DNA of 64,000 nucleotides, from NCBI RefSeq assembly GCF_024462775.1, contig NZ_JANGCE010000003.1:62001-126000 (forward strand). Reading direction: 5' to 3'. The notes under the pieces were generated by a model that saw only the letters and a program-made list of their open reading frames with translations, made no database searches and had not been told where the DNA came from. Shown here one piece after another: positions 43,886 to 52,094 of this stretch. Positions within the stretch are counted from its first letter, which is position 1. Every line of letters starts with the position of its first letter. The position numbers and the translations under genes were made by a program. The DNA comes from Butyricicoccus faecihominis. GTDB lineage: Bacteria; Bacillota; Clostridia; Oscillospirales; Butyricicoccaceae.

Positions 43886-44471
43886 GGCAATTTTGCTTAA
43901 AAATTAACGATTATATTGGTTGTTTTCAATAGATATTATAGTGAAAGGGAAGTGAATGGAAGTCGTGGCCTTGGAAACGTAAATAAAACGCCGGAGAATC
44001 AGGTGCGAACCTACGGGCTTAAGGATGATCGATAACGGTTCGCACCTAAAATATCAGTGCGCGTTGCTGCACATAAATCTCATTTGCGTTAAAGTGATTG
44101 GGTCTTGCTTCATCATGCGCCCTACGGTGATAAACTTGTGGACTTTTTTCATTTTATCAAAGATGACACAAGACCTCAAGTGGCAAATAAGCTGTTTAAC
44201 GACAAAATAGACAGTGTATTCAGCCATGTCATTCTGTTAAGGGTTTTCATGTGTATGTCATCCCGAGCGAGACGAAGAAATTCCGACTCGCCAATAGCCG
44301 CCGCAGCGGTTGCTCGCTGGATTTCCGCTGCGGCGGACGTCGCGCGAATGCGCGCTCCCTATTAAAAAACGCGCGTTCGTGCGTAATCTGCTCTCACTTG
44401 GATATCCGCTCGGCAACGTAAGGAGGTTAGAGGACTACGTTCCCCATGGCATGGGTGTGTTCCGTTGCTTT
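43886..44471. other. CRISPR leader and decayed interval where cas1-cas2 would be expected
   Basis: The 586 bases next to the array carry no convincing gene. The AT-rich part 43886-43945 is the leader; on the minus strand it has TATAAT at 43940-43935. Beyond it lie a minus-strand fragment resembling Cas4 (near 44115-44135), an interspersed-repeat-like stretch TGTCATCCCGAGCGAGACGA (about 44256-44275), and a perfect 12-base inverted repeat CCGCCGCAGCGG (44298-44309 with 44325-44336). In a complete I-C locus cas1 and cas2 (about 1.3 kb) would be here. Confidence 0.65.
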
Positions 44472-45146
44472 TTATGTTGTATCCGCTTCTTCCAGAAGGT
44501 GCTGCCGCAGATAATCGGATACGGCAGGTGCGCGTACAAGGCCGGGCAGGCAAAGATCCTTGATCGAACAGGCGTTACAGGATTTACTAGGCTTGGCTTT
44601 GGGCGTATGACCTCGTGCAAAAAGCGCCAGCATTTCTGAAAGTATGGCGGTCACTTGCTGGCGTAGTGCGGCGTCAAACGAAATGCCGACACGGCGATGC
44701 GGCTCCGCATAAAACAGCGCGCCGTCTGGAATTTTGCAAAGCAACATTTCTTCCAAGCATAGCGCCTGTGTGCAAAGCTGTAATTCATCCGCGCCATATG
44801 AATTAGGCTTTCCCTTTTTGTATTCAATAGGATAAGGCTGCCACAGACCATCGCGCCCAGATAAAGAAATGCCATTGCTGCTACGATGAAATTCTACAAC
44901 ATCGCATACGCCTTGCACGCCCAGTTGGTGCGAAACCACCCGTAAGCCGCGCACGATCAGTGTATCACCGCGGCTTTCGGTCTTTGTTTCATCGTGCGCG
45001 CGCCGGTGCAGCAGGTGTCCGTCAACCGTGCGTAAGTTTTCCGCCCATTGCTGCTCCAAATGAATCAGTGCCCACTGCCGCTGACAAAAGGCATAATGCT
45101 GAATGCCAGAAATAGCCAAATATTCCTCTTCCCGCGAATCCGTCAC
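44472..45146 (-). CDS. cas4: CRISPR-associated Cas4 (type I-C)
   Basis: A RecB-family nuclease with an iron-sulfur cluster that trims prespacers with Cas1-Cas2. The 224-residue protein looks complete: first Cys in HYAFCQRQW, nuclease residues Asp in GVCDVVEFH and Glu-x-Lys in YPIEYKKGKP, and three C-terminal Cys in SCNACSIKDLC. Its usual partners Cas1 and Cas2 are absent in this window. It overlaps the cas7 stop by 4 bases. Confidence 0.93.
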   Translation of the reverse strand: MTDSREEEYLAISGIQHYAFCQRQWALIHLEQQWAENLRTVDGHLLHRRAHDETKTESRGDTLIVRGLRVVSHQLGVQGVCDVVEFHRSSNGISLSGRDGLWQPYPIEYKKGKPNSYGADELQLCTQALCLEEMLLCKIPDGALFYAEPHRRVGISFDAALRQQVTAILSEMLALFARGHTPKAKPSKSCNACSIKDLCLPGLVRAPAVSDYLRQHLLEEADTT

Positions 45147-46033
45147 ACCATCTGCGTGCAGGTTACGCCCTCCGGCAGGTCTTCCGTTTTGACCGATACC
45201 GTATAATCCGCGTATGCGCGCGGACTAATCACGCCTTGGTTGCGTTCGACCTTCACGGTTTCAAACAGCTTGTAAGCGGGAGCGTTGCCAAGCTCGCTGT
45301 CGTGCTTGAACACGATCAACTGACGGACCGCCATCTTGCCGCGCGCGGCAGAGCGGTCTATTTCAAACATGTTTAAAATGGCGTTCCAAAGCAGTGCGAG
45401 GTCTTCTTCGGAAAAACCCGTCGTCTTGCGGGCCAGATTTGCGGAAATGTATCCCTCACAGCGATAAAGCGCATAAGGGACGATATGCTTGCGGCCCATT
45501 TCCGTGCCCTTTTTCTCTGCGTCGGCTTCAGTCGTGATAGCGACGCGGGTAATGGTGACCTCTTGTGGAACGATTGGGTCGATGGAACGGGCAAAACCCA
45601 GTTGTACCGGGCCGCGAACTTGTCCACAGTTCAAGTTGTTCTTAACAAAAGTCGTCATAACTGCGCCAAAGGTGCGAATATCAAAAAATTCACTGCACAT
45701 CCAGTCGCGAATTTTACGATCGATCTGATCATCCTTCTTTTTTACCTCTTTGATCGTTTTGGGATCGATCTCAAAATGCGTAAAGGCTTCGGCGTCTGAA
45801 CGGTTAAGAGGAACGCCGTCTTTGATATAAATACGGTAGCCGGGTGCATCCTCCTGCACGGTCTCTACATAGTTGCGTATCTTGCGTTTCAAGCACACAT
45901 CGGTGACTAATCCGTAGCCGGTTTCAGGGTCAAGGCGGGGCATGTTGCCGGCATCGGGATCACCGTTGGGATTTCCGTTTTCTACGTCGAACAGAATAAC
46001 GAATTCGTAGCGGTTTGTAATGGCATTACTCAT
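45143..46033 (-). CDS. cas7: Cas7 backbone protein, type I-C (Csd2)
   Basis: The repeating backbone of the type I-C Cascade complex, which coats the crRNA. The 296-residue protein begins with the Csd2 signature FVILFDVENGNPNGDPDAGN, followed by DVCLKRKIRNYV, and includes FDIRTFGAVM and VQLGFARSIDPIVPQE. It starts 1 base after the cas8c stop codon with GGAGG before it (AAAGGAGGACATTTAA). Confidence 0.97.
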   Translation of the reverse strand: MSNAITNRYEFVILFDVENGNPNGDPDAGNMPRLDPETGYGLVTDVCLKRKIRNYVETVQEDAPGYRIYIKDGVPLNRSDAEAFTHFEIDPKTIKEVKKKDDQIDRKIRDWMCSEFFDIRTFGAVMTTFVKNNLNCGQVRGPVQLGFARSIDPIVPQEVTITRVAITTEADAEKKGTEMGRKHIVPYALYRCEGYISANLARKTTGFSEEDLALLWNAILNMFEIDRSAARGKMAVRQLIVFKHDSELGNAPAYKLFETVKVERNQGVISPRAYADYTVSVKTEDLPEGVTCTQMV

Positions 46034-46034
46034 T

Positions 46035-46502
46035 TTAAATGTCCTCCTTTATATTGCTTTTATGAAACCTTTGATGATAATAGCCTAAATGAAACGCGCC
46101 TTGCTCGGGTAGGGATAGCCGGGAGGGCAAGCTTTCATGGATAAGGTTTTCAAGTTTCCCGATCTGCTTTTCAAAATCTCCGCGCAAATTGCCGCTCAGT
46201 TTCCGCAGATGGCTCTGTGATAACTTGGTCAGCAGCGGAAAAATCGTTGCAGGTGTAGCGGATGCGCTGTTAAAATATTTATCCTTAATGGTCGTGTTGA
46301 TATCGGGATTTGCGGCGGCCTGCACCCGTTCCAGCACGGCGAATAAGCGGCCGAGCACATAGGGCAGGTAGGTGCTTTGATCATTGAGTTCCACAGTCAA
46401 GACCTCCTCTGGTATGTAGAAGTATGTGTTTTGGGTGAAAAAGGCTTTTAATATCGCCGCGCGGCCATAAGTTACATTTTGCTCGGCGCGAATGCGCACC
46501 AT
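46035..46502 (-). CDS. Possible Cas11c small subunit from an internal start in cas8c
   Basis: In characterised type I-C systems the Cas11c small subunit is translated from inside cas8c. Here an in-frame ATG at 46502 (Met-Val-Arg-Ile-Arg-Ala) would give a 155-residue product covering the conserved YGRAAILKAFF and YLPYVLGRLFAVLERVQAA region. The ribosome site is weak (GGAACAGG just upstream). The existence of the product is inferred from the family; the start is a guess. Confidence 0.4.
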   Translation of the reverse strand: MVRIRAEQNVTYGRAAILKAFFTQNTYFYIPEEVLTVELNDQSTYLPYVLGRLFAVLERVQAAANPDINTTIKDKYFNSASATPATIFPLLTKLSQSHLRKLSGNLRGDFEKQIGKLENLIHESLPSRLSLPEQGAFHLGYYHQRFHKSNIKEDI

Positions 46503-47786
46503 GGCCTGTTCCAATAAAGAAACCGGATAGGGACCGCCGGTCAGGATCGCCCGGACAACAGCGCCCGTCATCGGCGGGGAAGCTTTCTTGTCGCGGCTCT
46601 TTTGGTTGACGGTCTCGTTCAGCAATTTCCATAACGGCAACGCGCCATGTTCCAGATATGATGGTTTTACGATTTGCAGGCGGTCGTAGTGCGCCTGTAC
46701 ATGGCGCAGCATACCGCCAAGCGTATCCTGCAAAAAGAACCGCACGCTCAAACGTGCCGCGCTGGGTGCGAGCCCGAGCACATAAAAGTGATTGCTCGGC
46801 TGAATGGGAATGTGCTGAACACTGACCGGATTGCCGCGAGCGAGCGATTCCACAGCGCTCCAAAGATCCTCCGAGGTGATGCGGTCGGACGCGCCGCCAT
46901 ACAGCGTGCCGCAAAACAAATCCTGACAAAGCGGCTCGCCATCCTCCGCCCAGCAAACGATTGTTGTATCGCCGATAAATTGGGTGTGCTCGCGATCAGC
47001 CAGCAGCTGATTGAGCGCGGTGGCGTAAGCAAAGGCGGAAGCCTCGGACACGGGGGCGTTAAAGCCTTGGCCTGTGTTATCTGCCATTTCATGGCCATAC
47101 GATTCAAACGCATTCGCGTTAAAGGAAACGAGCGAAGCGCCGGAGGACTGCGCATCCCGCACGCCTTTGATCAAAGGATGCAGGCGGGCGATCGGTCCGG
47201 TTTCGCCCGTAACCAAACAGCGGCTGACGGCGGAACCCGTTGTTCTCTCAGTGCAGTGCGATTGCCACGCCGCGCGAATAGCCGGGTCCTTCTGCGCATA
47301 AACTCCGCCAACCGAAAAAATTAAATTAGCGCCTGCTTTGATTTCTTCTAAATATTCAAGAAGCGCGGGATGCGCTGCCGCGCTTTCGGGCTGCCAGTGG
47401 GCGAAAAAAGCAAGTATAGCCCGCGCGGCGGGACTGTCGGCTGTCGCAAGTATCTCTTCGTGCTTGGCGCGCGCTGCTGAAAAGCACTGGATCGTGCGAT
47501 CGGGTTTACCCTTGTTGTCCACACCAAGAAAATAGGAGCTGTTGTCGCAAAGAAAGTTGGCGCAAACGCCGGAGGCCTTTTTCTCCTGCATCGGTACGGA
47601 TAGAATCTGCGGCGCCTCTTTCTTGGCGCCTGCAGGAATGTATTTCAGAGGAATCGTACCGTTTAACGCGCCGTCTGCTCCGATGACCAGCGCGAAAGAG
47701 ACTTTCGCGTCGCACCAGCCGCGCGGAGAGATTTTGCCCCGCTCTGCCAATGCGTCGTAATACCGGCATAAGGCCTGCAAGATCAT
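46035..47786 (-). CDS. cas8c: Cas8c large subunit, type I-C (Csd1)
   Basis: The PAM-recognising large subunit of type I-C Cascade, 583 residues, normal for Csd1. Family stretches include the N-terminal MILQALCRYYDALAERGKI, CLVTGETGPIARLHPLIKGV, SFNANAFESYGHE and the small-subunit-like C-terminus STYLPYVLGRLFAVLERVQ. Start overlaps the cas5c stop by 4 bases. Confidence 0.96.
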   Translation of the reverse strand: MILQALCRYYDALAERGKISPRGWCDAKVSFALVIGADGALNGTIPLKYIPAGAKKEAPQILSVPMQEKKASGVCANFLCDNSSYFLGVDNKGKPDRTIQCFSAARAKHEEILATADSPAARAILAFFAHWQPESAAAHPALLEYLEEIKAGANLIFSVGGVYAQKDPAIRAAWQSHCTERTTGSAVSRCLVTGETGPIARLHPLIKGVRDAQSSGASLVSFNANAFESYGHEMADNTGQGFNAPVSEASAFAYATALNQLLADREHTQFIGDTTIVCWAEDGEPLCQDLFCGTLYGGASDRITSEDLWSAVESLARGNPVSVQHIPIQPSNHFYVLGLAPSAARLSVRFFLQDTLGGMLRHVQAHYDRLQIVKPSYLEHGALPLWKLLNETVNQKSRDKKASPPMTGAVVRAILTGGPYPVSLLEQAMVRIRAEQNVTYGRAAILKAFFTQNTYFYIPEEVLTVELNDQSTYLPYVLGRLFAVLERVQAAANPDINTTIKDKYFNSASATPATIFPLLTKLSQSHLRKLSGNLRGDFEKQIGKLENLIHESLPSRLSLPEQGAFHLGYYHQRFHKSNIKEDI

Positions 47787-48436
47787 CGCAGTACCTCCTG
47801 TCCCGCTACTTCAAGCACGCCGTGGGTTAGTGCAGCGTGAAAAAACATGGGCTGAATGTCGCATGGATCAGAATAATCCATGCCGTACAGCATCAGACCC
47901 AGACTGCGCGTTTCATCCACAGTAGGGATGGGCCCACCGGACCAAGCGCGAAAGCCGGCGGGAAATTCACGGCAGCCGAAGCAGGGCTGATGATAGCACT
48001 GGCCGCGCGCCAGCCTGCGCCGTGCGATATCAATGAATTTGCCCTCGTTATCAGATGGGGTCGTCTGATCGGTCATGGTAAAATGCGCATCTATCACATA
48101 GCGCACATCGGTCAGCACCATGGAAGCGCGCTGCAGAATACTCTCGCCGGTGTAGAGCGCAAGGGGCTTATCCGCGCCCGACATAACGGAGCGGACGTTG
48201 CTCGCAAGGATTTTATGCTTCACCTCGTTGCGTCGAATATTTGTAAAAGCAATAGGGTTCAATACATGGATGCGGTCAATGTACCATTCCATGCCGGGAT
48301 GCCAATAAATTGCTTTGATCAGACCGCGCGCCGCCGACGGCGTCATGACATCGTAACTGACGCGTTCCACTTTGAGCTCCGGCCGGGAGAAAAGGGCGTA
48401 AGGCCCCCATACTTCAACTTGGATACCCTGACTCAT
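47783..48436 (-). CDS. cas5c: Cas5c crRNA-processing endoribonuclease, type I-C
   Basis: Cuts the pre-crRNA within the repeat and stays bound to its 5' handle, replacing Cas6 in type I-C. The 217-residue protein shows VEVWGPYALFSRPELKVERV, MTPSAARGLIKAIYWHPGMEW, and the RRNEVKHKI segment with the Lys of the active site. It lies 15 bases after cas3. Confidence 0.95.
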   Translation of the reverse strand: MSQGIQVEVWGPYALFSRPELKVERVSYDVMTPSAARGLIKAIYWHPGMEWYIDRIHVLNPIAFTNIRRNEVKHKILASNVRSVMSGADKPLALYTGESILQRASMVLTDVRYVIDAHFTMTDQTTPSDNEGKFIDIARRRLARGQCYHQPCFGCREFPAGFRAWSGGPIPTVDETRSLGLMLYGMDYSDPCDIQPMFFHAALTHGVLEVAGQEVLR

Positions 48437-48451
48437 ATTTCGACCACCTCG

Positions 48452-50593
48452 TTATAAAAATATTCCGACGCCGCCGTCGGTCAGCAGAACAAGACCCGTT
48501 TGCTCATTATAGAGCGTTAAATCGGTTAGGATCGCGACGCTTTCGTCCTGCACGTCCAGTGCGCCGCGCGCAAGCAGCGCTTCAAAGTGATTTTCGTAAA
48601 TATTGACCGACTCTTGCCCAGCCTGTCGGAGGAGCGAGCGCGTCCGTTCGCCCGCTTGGAGACGCGCGGCCAGCGCTTTAGCACTTTCCATGCGGGGAAT
48701 GAGTACGGCACGGGTGTTATCATCGATCAAGCGAAACGCACTCGCAACTGAAGCGAACGGAAAGCTGCCCGTTCGCGCGCCCGCTTCCATGCGGGACACA
48801 ATGCGGTTGCTGTCCAGCGCATCGCCGCTATATTGATAAAGTGCGGTAAAGTACCGCTCAATCGTTTCAGGCGCGTCGAGTGCCGAACCGTCATGGGTGA
48901 TTTGCTTTGCCACGTTGAGCGGACGGCGCAGCGTGTGCGGCAGTTGGGCGGTATAGGTTTGATCCGGCTGAAAGATATAGACCGTGCTTTCCTCCACTGT
49001 TCGCTTTCCTTCGCGGTTGCAGCGTCCGGCTGCCTGAATTTCAGAATCCAGTCCTGCTTCGGCACGGTATACGACAGGAAAATCCACGTCCACACCCGCT
49101 TCAATCAGGCTGGTTGAAACGACGCGGCAGGACCGGCCGTTTTTCAGGCGCTTCCGTACCTCGGCCAATACTGCGCGACGGTGGGCGGGCGTCATCAATG
49201 TGGAAAGGTGAAAGTTTTCGTTTCCATCCAATAGGGTAAATACGGCCTGCGCCTGTTTGCGTGTGCCGACAACGCATAGCGCTTGCTCATGACCGTTTAA
49301 CCGTGCGGCCAACGCGTCATCGGACAGCCGTTCTAGATGGATAAATTGTACGCGGCGAAAAATTTCGTAGTCGATGCGCGGCGCGATCTCGCGTAAGGAT
49401 AGATCCGGCGCCACAGCATGAAATAAAGGACCGAGCGCGGGCTGGGTCGCGGTGCAGAGCACACAGGAAGCGCCGTAATTAACGGACAGCTCGGCAATGG
49501 CTTGCACGCAGGGCTGTAAATAGGGCAAGGGAATGGTTTGCGCTTCGTCAAAGATGACGACGCTGTTGGCCAAATTGTGTAGCTTTCGGCAACGCGAAGG
49601 TTTGTTTGAAAATAGAGATTCAAAGAATTGGACCGCTGTGGTGACGATAACCGGCATTTCCCAGTTTTCGGTTGCCAACTTTTTGCGAAACAGATCGGGA
49701 TCGTTTTCATTGTCAAAATCAACGTTTATGTGGTGCTCCAACACGTTTTCACTGCCGAGGATATCACGGAATTTATCTGCCGTCTGTTCTATGATTGAGG
49801 TGAATGGAATGATATAGAGGATTCGTCTTTTGCCGTGCGTTAGCGCGTGCCGCAATGCAAAGGCGAGAGAAGCGACCGTTTTGCCTCCGCCCGTTGGCAC
49901 GGTCAACGTAAACAGGCCCGGAAACTGTGTGGAGCCGGCATCTAGGCAGGCGCGTAGGATATCACAACGCGCTTGGTTGAGCGGCGTTTGTGGCTTCATC
50001 CAATGCTGAATATAGGATTCCAAACGGTCAAGCAGTGTGCGCATCTCGGTTGACTGGCCGCGCGGTGGTTTATCCTGCCGCATAAATGCTTCGGTATCCA
50101 GAAAATCCGCATCCACCAAACAGGAAAACAGCATGCGTGTCCAAAAGGCGGCTGTAAAACCGCCCTGTCCTATGACGCGCGGCGGCTGGAAGGAGGGACG
50201 CGATAAGGAGACCGCTGTGGAAAAAGCCTGATACGGCGCCACGGCACGCTTTAGCCGCGCTGATAATGTGGGTCCGTCGGCGGCATCGGTACGCGCGCCG
50301 CCGTCCGGTAAGCCGCCATGGTGTCCGGCGACACAGTAGGCGACTCCGATGCCGCAGACTTTGTAAATCTCCTGTGCGCCTGCGGTGGAGTGATCGGTTT
50401 GCAGACTGTAGCCGCGGATACGTTTTTGAAACGCGTCCGAGTATTTGCCGAGATCGTGCGCCAGACCAATTTGATATGCAAGCTGCTGTGCGCCGAACGG
50501 CGCTGCAAAGCTTGCGCTATTTTGTGCAGTCGCCGTCAGGTGTGCGATGAGCGGCTGCTCGCGGCCGTCTTCAGTGCGGTGCGCAAGATACAT
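48452..50593 (-). CDS. cas3: Cas3 helicase-nuclease (type I-C)
   Basis: Unwinds and degrades the DNA bound by Cascade. The 713-residue protein has an N-terminal HD nuclease (GLAHDLGKYSDAF, DHSTAGAQ, AGHHGGLPDG) and a superfamily 2 helicase: Walker A VPTGGGKTVASLAFAL, DEAH-type VVIFDEAQTIPLPYL, SAT-like CTATQPALG, and motif VI QAAGRCNREGKR. All motifs look intact, so interference should be possible. It is the first cas gene. Confidence 0.96.
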   Translation of the reverse strand: MYLAHRTEDGREQPLIAHLTATAQNSASFAAPFGAQQLAYQIGLAHDLGKYSDAFQKRIRGYSLQTDHSTAGAQEIYKVCGIGVAYCVAGHHGGLPDGGARTDAADGPTLSARLKRAVAPYQAFSTAVSLSRPSFQPPRVIGQGGFTAAFWTRMLFSCLVDADFLDTEAFMRQDKPPRGQSTEMRTLLDRLESYIQHWMKPQTPLNQARCDILRACLDAGSTQFPGLFTLTVPTGGGKTVASLAFALRHALTHGKRRILYIIPFTSIIEQTADKFRDILGSENVLEHHINVDFDNENDPDLFRKKLATENWEMPVIVTTAVQFFESLFSNKPSRCRKLHNLANSVVIFDEAQTIPLPYLQPCVQAIAELSVNYGASCVLCTATQPALGPLFHAVAPDLSLREIAPRIDYEIFRRVQFIHLERLSDDALAARLNGHEQALCVVGTRKQAQAVFTLLDGNENFHLSTLMTPAHRRAVLAEVRKRLKNGRSCRVVSTSLIEAGVDVDFPVVYRAEAGLDSEIQAAGRCNREGKRTVEESTVYIFQPDQTYTAQLPHTLRRPLNVAKQITHDGSALDAPETIERYFTALYQYSGDALDSNRIVSRMEAGARTGSFPFASVASAFRLIDDNTRAVLIPRMESAKALAARLQAGERTRSLLRQAGQESVNIYENHFEALLARGALDVQDESVAILTDLTLYNEQTGLVLLTDGGVGIFL

Positions 50594-50741
50594 AGAAAAA
50601 TCTCCTTTTGTTCATACAGAATAACCCACAATATGAAATCTTATGGTTATTGTACAACACGGATTTGGATAAATCAACAAAATTATACAAAATAATTGGG
50701 AAATAAAATGTTGAATTGCACAAAAATATGCGACGTATTTG

Positions 50742-50781
50742 AAAAACACCCCGTCCTTGCGCGAACGGCGCAAGGACGGGG
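50742..50781 (-). terminator. Terminator of the cotJ operon
   Basis: A 14-base perfect stem CCCCGTCCTTGCGC / GCGCAAGGACGGGG; on the minus strand it is followed by TGTTTTTC. It separates cotJ from the cas promoter region (50594-50740), which is AT-rich and contains a TTGTACAA palindrome near 50650-50660. Confidence 0.85.
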
Positions 50782-50810
50782 CGAAAACAGTATCAATTAG
50801 GGCTGCAACC

Positions 50811-51503
50811 CTATTTCTTCATATTAGAGGGCGGCTGCATTTCGGGCGGGACTAGGTCGCTGCCGTCCATGCGGGGCTGCGGCGGCGTCCACGGTTTTTC
50901 AGGGGGACGAACGTCGAAAGCCGGATTGAACGCATAATAGTTTTTCGCGTCCAAATTATCTTGAACGACTCTGAGAGCGTCGCCAAACCGCTGGAAATGC
51001 ACGACTTCACGCGCGCGCAGGAACTTGAGCGGCTCGCGCACATCGGGGTCGTCGATCAGGCGCAGCAGGTTGTCGTACGTCGTTCTGGCTTTGGATTCCG
51101 CCGCCAGATCTTCAAACAAATCGGTCAGCGGATCGCCCTTGGACTGGAACGTCATGGCGCTCCACGGCGTGCCCGATGCGAACTGCGGGTAAATGCCGGT
51201 GGTATGGTCGACAAAGTAGGCGTCGAAGCCGCCTTCCTTGATCTGCTCAGGCGTCAGGTTGCGCGTCAGCTGGTAAACGATCGCCGCAATCATTTCGAGA
51301 TGCGCCAGCTCTTCGGTGCCGACATCGGTCAAGATACCCTTGCATTCCTTATAGGGCATGGCGTAACGCTGGTTGAGGTAGCGCATGGATGCGCCCAGTT
51401 CGCCGTCCGGTCCGCCAAGCTGCGTAATAACTATTTTAGCGGCTTGCGGGTCCGGATTTTTGATTTTGACGGGGAATTGTAATCTTTTATCGTATGACCA
51501 CAT
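50811..51503 (-). CDS. cotJC: Spore coat protein CotJC (manganese-catalase family)
   Basis: A spore coat component with a ferritin-like manganese catalase fold, 230 residues. The N-terminus MWSYDKRLQFPVKIKNPDP and ITQLGGPDGELGASMRYLNQ are diagnostic. Likely metal ligands: Glu in GPDGELGA, Glu-x-x-His in TEELAHLEMI, Glu in AAESKART and Glu-x-x-His in AREVVHFQRF. The C-terminus is Pro-rich. Start overlaps the cotJB stop codon. Confidence 0.95.
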   Translation of the reverse strand: MWSYDKRLQFPVKIKNPDPQAAKIVITQLGGPDGELGASMRYLNQRYAMPYKECKGILTDVGTEELAHLEMIAAIVYQLTRNLTPEQIKEGGFDAYFVDHTTGIYPQFASGTPWSAMTFQSKGDPLTDLFEDLAAESKARTTYDNLLRLIDDPDVREPLKFLRAREVVHFQRFGDALRVVQDNLDAKNYYAFNPAFDVRPPEKPWTPPQPRMDGSDLVPPEMQPPSNMKK

Positions 51504-51760
51504 CAGTTATCCTCTCCTTCCCAAGGCCACGGGTCGTCGATCCAGCGCCAAGTGCCGGTGCGGGTGTCGACCTCGCGCGCGGTCAGCGGGCCGAATTGAT
51601 CTTCGTATTCGGCGGCAGCCTTGTCAAAGGCTGTGCGCATTTTACTATAGTAGGCGAGCGCGGCGCTGTTTTTCGGGTGGCCGTCGAGATACTCGATCAC
51701 ATCGACCAGCGCGAAATCATACATGCGCACACGGTTTAAAAGCTTCTCACGTTCAGTCAT
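51503..51760 (-). CDS. cotJB: Spore coat protein CotJB
   Basis: The 85-residue partner of CotJC, with the family pattern LLNRVRMYDFALVDVIEYLD, HPKNSAALAYYSKM and the C-terminal WRWIDDPWPWEGE. It lies between cotJA and cotJC with overlapping start and stop codons on both sides. Confidence 0.93.
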   Translation of the reverse strand: MTEREKLLNRVRMYDFALVDVIEYLDGHPKNSAALAYYSKMRTAFDKAAAEYEDQFGPLTAREVDTRTGTWRWIDDPWPWEGEDN

Positions 51761-51954
51761 CGCGGCACAGCCTCCTCACCCAGAAAAGGTTTATCCAGCG
51801 CCGGAAATATCGTGCCGCGGGAAAGCGCGAGCGCCGGTTCGTACGGCGTATCAAAGCTCTGCGCGGGGACAAAGCCCATTGCCAGAGATAGCAGACGCGG
51901 ATCGATGCTGTCTGCCGGCAGCGCCTGATCCGGGCCTGTGTATTGCATATTCAT
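51757..51954 (-). CDS. cotJA: Spore coat associated protein CotJA
   Basis: The 65-residue first gene of the coat operon. It has the CotJA features LAMGFVPAQSF, YEPALALSRGTIFPALDKPF. AAGGAG is 9 bases before the ATG. A sigma-E-like -10 element lies upstream, consistent with mother-cell expression. Confidence 0.85.
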   Translation of the reverse strand: MNMQYTGPDQALPADSIDPRLLSLAMGFVPAQSFDTPYEPALALSRGTIFPALDKPFLGEEAVPR

Positions 51955-52004
51955 AACGAGTTGCTCCTTCAGCTTAGACGGTATTGAGGGGTAACCTCAC
52001 TGTC

Positions 52005-52012
52005 AGTGTATG
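52005..52012 (-). promoter_or_regulatory. Sigma-E-like -10 element of cotJ
   Basis: On the minus strand CATACACT matches the mother-cell sigma-E -10 pattern and lies about 50 bases before cotJA. The -35 is not clear; a sigma-K reading is also possible. Confidence 0.45.
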
Positions 52013-52057
52013 CCGGATAAAAAAATGGCGTGAAAGCGTGCGCCCATGTTCATTCTG

Positions 52058-52066
52058 TGGTATACT
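52058..52066 (+). promoter_or_regulatory. Extended -10 promoter of the ywlG operon
   Basis: TGGTATACT is an extended -10 located 29 bases before the start codon. No good -35 is present. Confidence 0.5.
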
Positions 52067-52094
52067 GTTTCTATCAAAAGGAGGCGAAAATACC

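Noticed and set aside
44025-44365. Small + strand ORFs between the array and cas4 as new genes
   Set aside because: They lack ribosome sites, have no family features and lie on the strand opposite the cas operon.
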